A DNA stretch of 64,000 nucleotides from Verrucomicrobiaceae bacterium (GTDB lineage: Bacteria; Verrucomicrobiota; Verrucomicrobiia; Verrucomicrobiales; Verrucomicrobiaceae): contig JAEUHN010000005.1 of NCBI GenBank assembly GCA_016795365.1, positions 62,001 to 126,000 on the forward strand, in the 5' to 3' direction. Shown piece by piece: positions 25,724 to 34,592 of this stretch (the first letter of the stretch is position 1; each line of letters opens with the position of its first letter). A program made the position numbers and the translations under genes. The notes below the pieces were generated by a model. It had not been told where the DNA came from. It did not search any database and saw only the letters and a program-made list of their open reading frames with translations.

Positions 25724-26983
25724 TTACTTGATGCTGCTGATGGTTTGGAAAATGGTGGTGATCATCATGTAAGCCATGATGCCGACGAGGCCGGCCATGA
25801 GGCAGATGATGGCGGGCTGCACGAGGGCGGTGAGCTTGTCGATGCGCTTGGCGAGTTCGCGGTCGAAGCGCTCGGCTCCCTTTTGCAGGGCTTCGGAGAG
25901 CTTGCCGGTCTGCTCGCCGACGCTGACGATGTCGATGAGCAAGGGTGGGAAGTGACCGCTGCGATCAAGCGCGCGTGACAGGGCGACGCCTTCGCCGACG
26001 TGACGGATGACGGCATCAAGTTCGGTGCGCAGGAAGGCATTGTCCGTAGCTTGCTGCGTGAGCTGCATCGCGTGGATCATGGGCAGGCCGTTGCCGACGA
26101 GATTGGCCAGCGTCTCCAGGAACTGGACATAAAAGCGCGCGCTGAGCACGGAGCCGAAGAGTGGCAGGCGCAGGCGGAGCTTTGCATACGGGATCTGCGA
26201 CTCGGGGCGCTTGGCCCAGCTCTTGAAAAGGATGGTGCAGGTGGTGATGACGATGGCGATGAGCCACCAGTAGGATTTCACCAAGTCGCTGAGTTTGAGG
26301 ATGATCGCAGCTCCAGCAGGCAAGGAGCCACCCGTGGAGTTGAGCAATTCCATCAACTGCGGGATGAGATACACCACGAACAAAACGGTGACGGATAACG
26401 CCGCGAAGATGAGGAACGCGGGATAGATGAGAGCGAAGAGGACCTTGGCTCGGAGCGCCATCTGGCTGCGCATGTATTGTGCCTGACGCTTTAGGATGGC
26501 GTCCATCGAGCCGCTGGCCTCACCAGCGGAGACGAGCGAGCAGAACAGCGAGCCAAAGCTCGGTGAGGTGGCGGCGACGGCCTTGCTGAAGCTCATGCCA
26601 TCGCGCACCTTGCTGCGCAGCGCGGCAGCGAGCGTCTTCACGCCAGAGAGTTCCTTGCGCTTCTCCATCGTGCCGAGCGCGGGCTCGAGCTGAATGCCTG
26701 CGGCGATGAGGTCGCTGAGTTCTTCAACGAAGAGCACGACCTGTGGGAGCTTGAGTTTGATCGGTGCCCCAGTGAGGGCGGCTGCGTCGGCAGCCTTGGT
26801 CTCGCTGGGCTTGGCTTTGGCCTTCGGCGCAGTCGCTTTCACGGCGGTGCCCGCGACTTCCAGCTTGAACGGTTGCAGCCGCTGCTTGCCCAGCAACGAG
26901 AACGCCTCGCCCCGGTCGCTCGCAGAGAGCGTGCCGGTGACGATACCGCTGGGGCCGTGGGCGCTGTAAGCAAAGGTGGGCAT
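25724..26983 (-). CDS. gspF: type II secretion inner-membrane platform protein GspF/PilC
   Basis: A 419-residue polytopic inner-membrane protein that couples the GspE ATPase to pseudopilus assembly. It has the two-repeat GspF domain: first repeat about 80-205 (FVEELSDLIAAGIQLEPAL, SAGEASGSMDAIL) and second about 280-405 (RFYVQFLETLANLVGNGLPM, VSVGEQTGKLSEAL). Membrane segments are at about 190-215, 240-260 and 390-410. The N-terminal MPTFAYSAHGPSGIVTGTL is typical. The start codon is preceded by a pyrimidine-rich leader with heptads rather than a Shine-Dalgarno site. It lies 129 bp behind gspE. Confidence 0.92.
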   Translation of the reverse strand: MPTFAYSAHGPSGIVTGTLSASDRGEAFSLLGKQRLQPFKLEVAGTAVKATAPKAKAKPSETKAADAAALTGAPIKLKLPQVVLFVEELSDLIAAGIQLEPALGTMEKRKELSGVKTLAAALRSKVRDGMSFSKAVAATSPSFGSLFCSLVSAGEASGSMDAILKRQAQYMRSQMALRAKVLFALIYPAFLIFAALSVTVLFVVYLIPQLMELLNSTGGSLPAGAAIILKLSDLVKSYWWLIAIVITTCTILFKSWAKRPESQIPYAKLRLRLPLFGSVLSARFYVQFLETLANLVGNGLPMIHAMQLTQQATDNAFLRTELDAVIRHVGEGVALSRALDRSGHFPPLLIDIVSVGEQTGKLSEALQKGAERFDRELAKRIDKLTALVQPAIICLMAGLVGIMAYMMITTIFQTISSIK

Positions 26984-26991
26984 TACCGAAA

Positions 26992-27019
26992 GGATGAAGA
27001 ATGAAGGATGAAGGATGAA
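26992..27019. repeat. heptad tract upstream of gspF
   Basis: Four 7-nt units GGATGAA, GAATGAA, GGATGAA, GGATGAA, starting 9 nt from the gspF start codon. With the preceding CGAAA it repeats the exact 12-nt block CGAAAGGATGAA found at the same place before the alcohol dehydrogenase gene. Confidence 0.7.
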
Positions 27020-27112
27020 ACAGATGCTGCCGCGCGGTCCATCGGCACCCGGCGAGACGCGTGTGCTCCCCGTGCTGGTTGCGATGGCGATGAGTGATGC
27101 AAGGTCATGTGA

Positions 27113-28927
27113 CTAGTGAGCGACAGGGACGAGCGGCCGCGTGGCTGGCGCGCGGGGGACGAGCTTGGGTTTCTCCTCGTGGAAGGTGCGCTCGGCGGCG
27201 GTGACGCTGAGGACTTCCTGAATGGTGGTCTCGCCTTCGAGCGCCTTCATGAAGCCGTAGCCACGCATGGGCAGGTAGCCGTCGGCGAGCGCTTGCTTAT
27301 GGAACTCGCTGGGGTGCGCGCGCGTGTTGATGAGATGCTGCAGCGCATTGGTCATGATGCAGATCTCGTAGATGGAGAGTCGGCCTTGATAACCTGTGCC
27401 ACGGCAGCTCTCGCAGCCCTTGGCTTTCATGAGCTGACCGCGACGGAAGTGAGGGAAGCCGATGGACTCGAGATACTCGGGCTCGACCTCCGTGGGCTCG
27501 CGGCACACAGGGCAGAGACGACGCACGAGGCGCTGCGCAAAGAAGGCGCGCACGGCACTAGACACGAGGAAGGGTTCGACACCCATATCGACCAAGCGAG
27601 TGATGCCGCCGATGGCGTCGTTTGTGTGCAGAGTGGAGAACACCAAGTGACCGGTCAATGCGGCGCGGATGGCGATCTCGGTCGTTTCGAGGTCGCGCAT
27701 TTCACCGACCATCACGACGTTGGGATCGCCGCGCAAAATCGAGCGCAGACCGGTCGCGAAGGTGAGTCCGATCTCGGGCTTCACTGCAATTTGAAGGATG
27801 CCGGGCATTTTGTATTCCACCGGGTCTTCGATGGTGACGATGCGGCGATGCGTTTGATTGAGCTGGCTGAGGAAGGCGTAGAGCGTCGTCGATTTGCCGG
27901 AACCCGTGGGACCCGTGATGAGGATGATGCCGTTGGGCAGCTTGAGCAGTTCATCCACCACGGGACGCAACGTGCCGTTCATGCCGAGGCGGTCGAGCGT
28001 CACGGTCTGCTGACCAAGCAAGCGCAGCGACACGCTCTCGCCTTCCACCGAAGGGATGGTGGCCACGCGCACGTCGATGGGATTGCCGTCGAGTTCGAGA
28101 TTGATGCGACCGTCTTGAGGCAGTCGTTTCTCCGCGATGTCGAGGCGTGCCATGATCTTGAGGCGCGCGATCACGGAGGCTTGCAGCGCCTTGATGTTGT
28201 CGGGCACGGGCAGCTCTTCCAGACGACCGTCAATGCGATAGCGAATGCGCAGGCGATCCTGCTGCGGCTCGACGTGGATGTCCGTGGCGCGTTGTTCGAG
28301 GCCACGACGAATGATTTGATTCACGAAGCGCACGACGCTTGCCTCTTCGTCCTCGGGCTCGTTGTCGAGCACGGTGACTTCCTCGGCGAGTTCCTCCGCG
28401 CCCCAGTCCGCGCGACCGCGCAGGATCTTTTCAAAGGTGTCAGCGCCGAGTCCATACAACTTCTGGAGACCTTCGGCGATCTTGGTGCGTGCACCGACGT
28501 GCCAGACGACGGGCAGGCTCACAGCGGCGGCGAGTTGCTGACGTGCGACGAGGTTGAGCGGATCGGTCGCCGCAATGTGCAGTGCGGTGGCCTCGACGGC
28601 GCTCGCTTGGTCGATCGCGTTCGCGGCGTTCTCGCTCGGCTTCGTGTCGATGCCGATGGGCAGGAGACGATTCTTCAGCGCGACATCGGCGGGCAAGTAA
28701 CGGCGCAGGCTGCGATCCTGCTGCTTGTCGGGATCGGGCTCCCACCAAGGCAGGTCGAGCATTGCCGCCAAGCCTTGCAGGAAGGTGCGCTCGTTGACGC
28801 CGGACACGTCGAGGACGGCATCGACGAACGAGGTCTGATTGTGGCAGGCCTCGTCGATGGCTTGGCGCACGTCTTCGTTCTCGGCGAAGCCGCACTGGCG
28901 CAAAAGGTTGTCGATCACTGGGATCAT
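27113..28927 (-). CDS. gspE: type II secretion/type IV pilus assembly ATPase GspE/PilB
   Basis: Hexameric cytoplasmic ATPase of 604 residues that drives pseudopilus assembly. It has an N-terminal MshEN-like region (about 1-150), then the core: ATDIHVEPQQDRLRIRYRIDG, Walker A GPTGSGKST (339-347), Asp box VTIEDPVEY, Walker B region LRGDPNVVMVGEMRD, and His box TGHLVFSTLHTNDA. A zinc-binding CPVC...CESC pair follows. Gly-Glu-Met-Arg-Asp (GEMRD) replaces the commoner GEIRD. The start at 28927 follows GACCCCC with no Shine-Dalgarno. First gene of the operon; the AT-rich region upstream probably carries its promoter. Confidence 0.95.
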   Translation of the reverse strand: MIPVIDNLLRQCGFAENEDVRQAIDEACHNQTSFVDAVLDVSGVNERTFLQGLAAMLDLPWWEPDPDKQQDRSLRRYLPADVALKNRLLPIGIDTKPSENAANAIDQASAVEATALHIAATDPLNLVARQQLAAAVSLPVVWHVGARTKIAEGLQKLYGLGADTFEKILRGRADWGAEELAEEVTVLDNEPEDEEASVVRFVNQIIRRGLEQRATDIHVEPQQDRLRIRYRIDGRLEELPVPDNIKALQASVIARLKIMARLDIAEKRLPQDGRINLELDGNPIDVRVATIPSVEGESVSLRLLGQQTVTLDRLGMNGTLRPVVDELLKLPNGIILITGPTGSGKSTTLYAFLSQLNQTHRRIVTIEDPVEYKMPGILQIAVKPEIGLTFATGLRSILRGDPNVVMVGEMRDLETTEIAIRAALTGHLVFSTLHTNDAIGGITRLVDMGVEPFLVSSAVRAFFAQRLVRRLCPVCREPTEVEPEYLESIGFPHFRRGQLMKAKGCESCRGTGYQGRLSIYEICIMTNALQHLINTRAHPSEFHKQALADGYLPMRGYGFMKALEGETTIQEVLSVTAAERTFHEEKPKLVPRAPATRPLVPVAH

Positions 28928-28965
28928 GGGGGTCAGCCCGTGGTGGGGGCCTTGAGGAGAGGTTA

Positions 28966-29050
28966 GATTATGGTTAATCGAATTTCACTCGAATAATTAT
29001 GGTATTTAGCAAGAAACGCAAGTATTAAAGATAACCATACTTTCACGAAG
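28966..29050 (-). promoter_or_regulatory. AT-rich region with three TATGGT motifs upstream of gspE
   Basis: This is the most AT-rich stretch in the left half of the window, 40-125 bp upstream of gspE. It holds three copies of a 10-nt motif: TTATGGTTAA (28968-28977), TTATGGTATT (28997-29006) and, inverted, GTATGGTTAT (29031-29040 read on minus). The outer two give an 8-bp inverted repeat (TATGGTTA/TAACCATA). A promoter and regulator site for the secretion operon is inferred; I could not fix -10 and -35 boxes with confidence. Confidence 0.4.
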
Positions 29051-29377
29051 CTCTGAAATTTGACTGAGTTTGGCCGCTGATTCGTGTATCGAGGTGCTGG
29101 AATCGAGGTATCAAACTCGCCGGACGCAGTAGAAAAAGGCCGCTCCCTGGGTGCTGCCCAGAAGGAGTGAAGGTCTCGTAAAAACTTCGCCAGACTACAA
29201 ACTACGCGCGAGACTTCTCGTTCCCATAATGCTCCGTCCTCGTTGCATTGATCTATAGATGCGATGCACGAACACCCGGATCGTGACGCCGAAAGACTCG
29301 CTTTGGCGATGCGCCGATGACTTCTTCCGAACTGAACAGAATTCGTGAAGTCAACTTTGAGAGACTGACTCGATCCG
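29051..29377. other. non-coding stretch between secretion operon and amidase gene
   Basis: No open frame with codon bias, RNA gene or mobile element is recognisable. The one structured piece is a dyad at 29244-29268: TGCAT and ATGCA arms around the perfect 10-bp palindrome ATCTATAGAT (29251-29260). A small CTGGG/CCCAG hairpin at 29147-29161 has no T-run. It may contain the downstream end of the amidase transcript and upstream regulatory DNA of gspE. Confidence 0.4.
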
Positions 29378-30103
29378 CTAAATGCTGGCCACAGGACCAG
29401 GAACGATGCGGCTGTAGTGCATGTTCACCCGGCTGAGGAACCAGTTCCAGGTGGCCCCAGGTTTGCCATTGTTCAGCAGAAAGTGCGGGCAGTCCTTGTG
29501 CAGGGGGCTGGTGCCGTAGCGGGGCCAGTGGTAGTGAGGCACCACGCGATTCAGAGGCAGGCGATAGACATACATCAGGTAGGCTGCCAGTCGGGCCGTG
29601 CGATCGACCGTCCAGGCCAGATCGTTGCCTTTGTTTTCACACATCTCGATGCCGATGCTCGTGCGGTTCCCCGGACCGGTGAAATCCGCATGCTCGCCTT
29701 GTTCCCGAGTGGGCAGATGCTGGACGGCAGCATTTTGCTGCACTGTGAAATGCCAGGTGAGGTAGCCCGTGCGATTGCCGCCGGGGCGTTTGTGAGCGCG
29801 GAAGGAGCCCCGCTTCATGCCGAGTGCATGCTGGAATGCCGTCGCCCCCGAACTGAAGTTTTGGGTGCTGTGAATGGTGATGTATTCAGGATCCATCCGC
29901 CATCCCATCCGGCCAACCCTGCCCTTGGGCAGGAGGTCCACCTTGATGCCGATCTCCTGGTAAAGCTGGAGCGGGGTGACCTGAGGCAGGCCCTCGGAAT
30001 TGGGCAGGCGAGTGGACCAGGACTGGACCATTGGATTGACTCCGTTGCAGCTCGACAACAGCACAGCGAGCAAGGGAAGAATCAGGTGACCGAAGCGGGA
30101 CAT
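29378..30103 (-). CDS. N-acetylmuramoyl-L-alanine amidase, lipoprotein
   Basis: Amidase_2/PGRP-type zinc amidase of 241 residues that cuts the muramic acid-L-alanine bond. The N-terminus MSRFGHLILPLLAVLLSSC carries a lipobox with Cys19, so it is probably a lipoprotein. Metal and catalytic residues are visible in EYITIHST (first His), YLTWHFTV, SIGIEMCEN (Glu) and SPLHKDCPHFL (second His, then the Cys ligand position). Role: peptidoglycan turnover or recycling. The DUF1080 gene lies 4 bp upstream on the same strand. Confidence 0.9.
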   Translation of the reverse strand: MSRFGHLILPLLAVLLSSCNGVNPMVQSWSTRLPNSEGLPQVTPLQLYQEIGIKVDLLPKGRVGRMGWRMDPEYITIHSTQNFSSGATAFQHALGMKRGSFRAHKRPGGNRTGYLTWHFTVQQNAAVQHLPTREQGEHADFTGPGNRTSIGIEMCENKGNDLAWTVDRTARLAAYLMYVYRLPLNRVVPHYHWPRYGTSPLHKDCPHFLLNNGKPGATWNWFLSRVNMHYSRIVPGPVASI

Positions 30104-30107
30104 GAAC

Positions 30108-30797
30108 TCAGGGGAGTGGGGTAATGATGATATTGCGATAAGCCACGGCCCCGTGGTTCCCTTGGAACATCAGCGGGCCGGTCGAAGATTCCTTGCCCGT
30201 GACACCTCCGGGAGTAGGACCTTTCATTTCGAGGTTCTGGTGCAACAAGATGCCGTTGAGTTCAACCTTCACGAACTTGGCATTGCCAGTTTTCATGCCC
30301 TGAGCATCGAAGGTAGGTGCCTGCCAGTCGATGACGTAGTGCTGCCATTCACCGGGCTTCAAGGAAGCATTCACCGGCGGAGGATTCGCTCCATAAATCG
30401 CACCCATGTCACCAGGGCCGGGCTTGGCCTTCCCATGGCTGTCAAAGACCTGGACCTCATACTCGCCCATCACATAGATCCCGGAGTTTGAGCCCTTGGG
30501 AACGAGCACGTCGAGTTCAATCCGGCAGGAGCCAAAGGATTCCTTGGAGTAGAGATCCCAGCTGTCACCGTGCTTCGCCGCTGGATTCACCATGGCACCT
30601 TCAGGGCCAGTGATGTCGAGCTTCGATGTGTCCGCAGCCAATCGGGGACTGCCAACGGTCCACTTGTTGGTGCCCATCTTGGGCTCTGCCTTCGCGTGCC
30701 AGTTCGACAGATCCTTGCCATTGAACAAAAGCACTGGCTCACCTGCGATGACGAGGGACAATATGCCAACCAAAGCTGCGATAAGTGCGTATCTCAT
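30108..30797 (-). CDS. DUF1080 (3-keto-disaccharide hydrolase-like) exported protein
   Basis: A 229-residue exported protein, signal peptide MRYALIAALVGILSLVIAG, then a concanavalin-like DUF1080 domain: LFNGKDLSNWHAK near the mature start, DWDLYSKE-type strand, GSNSGIYVMGEYEVQVFDS, GEWQHYVIDWQAP, and the terminal YRNIIITPL. This family is expanded in Planctomycetes and Verrucomicrobia and includes 3-keto-glycoside hydrolases, so a role in sugar breakdown is plausible. The start at 30797 is used for the signal peptide; the frame continues to 30869, overlapping ligA. Confidence 0.88.
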   Translation of the reverse strand: MRYALIAALVGILSLVIAGEPVLLFNGKDLSNWHAKAEPKMGTNKWTVGSPRLAADTSKLDITGPEGAMVNPAAKHGDSWDLYSKESFGSCRIELDVLVPKGSNSGIYVMGEYEVQVFDSHGKAKPGPGDMGAIYGANPPPVNASLKPGEWQHYVIDWQAPTFDAQGMKTGNAKFVKVELNGILLHQNLEMKGPTPGGVTGKESSTGPLMFQGNHGAVAYRNIIITPLP

Positions 30798-30865
30798 GCG
30801 ATCGGAACGGTGGCGTGAGTGATGCAGGGTGACAAGGAGATCTCCAGCGAAGCCGTCGTGCTCCT

Positions 30866-32993
<2,128 letters not shown>

Positions 32994-32996
32994 GAG

Positions 32997-34475
32997 TCAA
33001 GCCTTGGCCAGCGCACGCTCGAAGCGCGCGATAAGATCAGTGCTGTCTTCGAGTCCGGCAGACACGCGGATGAGGTGGCGCGGCACGCCACAGCTTTCGG
33101 CCCAGTCGAGTTCCTGGTAATGCGCGAGCAGCGTGTAGGGGCAGACGAGCGTGAAGTCGGTGCCGAGGCTGGGGCCTTTGCACACTTCGAGTGCGTCGTA
33201 GAAAGCGGGGGTTTTGAACTCGTCCTTCAGCACGAAGGAGAAGAGGCAGCCGTGGCCGTTGCCGCGCTGAATTTGCGCATAGCCGGGACCACCTTCATTG
33301 ATCGAATGCCACACACGCGCGACCTTCGGATGCTGGCGGAGGTAGTGGTAGAGCGCCACGGAGTTGAGGCTGGAACCGAGGGCGCGTTCTTCGAAGTCGC
33401 GTGAGTTCTGCTCAAGCACGACGGCATCCGCTGGGAACAAGGCATGATCGTTGTGCTCTCGCAGAAAGGCGCTGAAGGCCGCGTAGTGCTTCGAGGCGCG
33501 TGACAGGATCACACTTCCTGCCAGCACATCGCCTGCGCCTGAGAAGGCCTTCGTGAGGCTGGTGGTGACAGCGTCGGCGAAGCGGAAGGCATCGACGTGA
33601 ACGCTGGTGCCGATGGTGTCATCAATGATGAGCGGCGACTCGCCTGCGAAGGAACTCAGCCATTCGTAGTCGCAGCACTGGAGCAGGGGATTGGTCGGTG
33701 CCTCGCTGAAGATCCCCGCCTGCGGCTCACGCACGAGCAGATCGCTGAGCTGTTTATACGACTGGTCATCGAGCACCGGGAAGAAGTGCGCGCCGGTGCC
33801 GAAGTGCTGCTGAATCTTCAGCACATCGACATACGGGAAGCCGAGCTGTGTGGTCTTCCGTCCAGGGAACAGCGTGGTGATCATGCGATGCACCGCGAAC
33901 GAAGCAGCCATGCCGGACGGGAAAAGGAACACGTCCTCGGCTTCCTGCCCGCTGAGGGCGGCGAGGTGCTGACGAATCTTGGCCGAGGCCTGCTCGCCTC
34001 CTTCGCGCGACACGCTCGATGTTTCGCCGAGGGCATGCAGCGACTGGCGAATGCTGACCACCTCGCCCGCGAAGCGCCAGAACTTCCGCGCAGTGTCGTA
34101 AGCCGCGGCCGGGAACAATGCGACGCCCAGCGCGTCATCGGTGAAGGTGGCAATGCGCAGGCCATCGCTGATGCCGTTGCGGCGCAGCCACTCCAGGCAG
34201 CGCTCGGCATGAACGAGTCGAGGGAAGACGATGCATCGCTCGCTGGGCCGACCCAGGGCTTGCTCAGCGGCCTTGAACAAACGCTCAATCGCAGGCGGCA
34301 GGAAGAAGCGAGGATAGCCGGAGCGGAACTGGCTAGTGATGGCGGCATCGCCTTCCTCGTAACCGATCACATGCGCCCAGAGCGGCAGGCTGACGGAGAC
34401 GCCGAACTCATTGTCCGGCAGCGGCGAGCCGAGCGAATCGGCCTGCCAGAGGGGTGATTGCAGAAGATGGGACAT
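32997..34475 (-). CDS. Cys/Met-metabolism PLP enzyme (cystathionine gamma-synthase-like)
   Basis: A 492-residue fold-type I PLP enzyme. The C-terminal 370 residues follow the Cys/Met metabolism family: QEAEDVFLFPSGMAA, IFSEAPTNPLLQCCDY, LIIDDTIGTSVH (PLP-binding Asp) and the Schiff-base Lys in TSLTKAFSGAGDVLAGSVI. About 120 extra N-terminal residues (MSHLLQSPLWQ...) match fungal-type cystathionine gamma-synthases more than the short bacterial MetB. Likely role: trans-sulfuration or O-acyl-homoserine chemistry on the way to methionine; the exact reaction is not settled. GTG at 34502 would extend it by nine residues. Confidence 0.8.
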   Translation of the reverse strand: MSHLLQSPLWQADSLGSPLPDNEFGVSVSLPLWAHVIGYEEGDAAITSQFRSGYPRFFLPPAIERLFKAAEQALGRPSERCIVFPRLVHAERCLEWLRRNGISDGLRIATFTDDALGVALFPAAAYDTARKFWRFAGEVVSIRQSLHALGETSSVSREGGEQASAKIRQHLAALSGQEAEDVFLFPSGMAASFAVHRMITTLFPGRKTTQLGFPYVDVLKIQQHFGTGAHFFPVLDDQSYKQLSDLLVREPQAGIFSEAPTNPLLQCCDYEWLSSFAGESPLIIDDTIGTSVHVDAFRFADAVTTSLTKAFSGAGDVLAGSVILSRASKHYAAFSAFLREHNDHALFPADAVVLEQNSRDFEERALGSSLNSVALYHYLRQHPKVARVWHSINEGGPGYAQIQRGNGHGCLFSFVLKDEFKTPAFYDALEVCKGPSLGTDFTLVCPYTLLAHYQELDWAESCGVPRHLIRVSAGLEDSTDLIARFERALAKA

Positions 34476-34536
34476 TGTGGGGAAAGGGTGGGGATGGCGC
34501 ACATCGACTCACCGACGCGGGAATCGAAAATGGAAA

Positions 34537-34560
34537 AGCCAGGCCCAAGACGGCCTGGCT
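34537..34560 (-). terminator. intrinsic terminator of the Prc-like gene
   Basis: A 9-bp perfect stem (AGCCAGGCC/GGCCTGGCT) with a 6-nt loop, followed on the minus strand by TTTTCC. It lies 33 bp past the protease stop codon and before the next gene's start, separating the two transcripts. Confidence 0.8.
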
Positions 34561-34592
34561 CTCAAATGACGCTGCCGTGGACGGCTTGCGAC

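Noticed and set aside
27116-28966. 616-codon plus-strand open frame
   Set aside because: Antisense shadow of gspE in GC-rich DNA; His/Asp/Glu-rich translation without recognisable motifs.
29147-29161. Intrinsic terminator after the amidase gene
   Set aside because: The CTGGG/CCCAG hairpin lacks a following T-run on the minus strand and lies over 200 bp past the stop codon.
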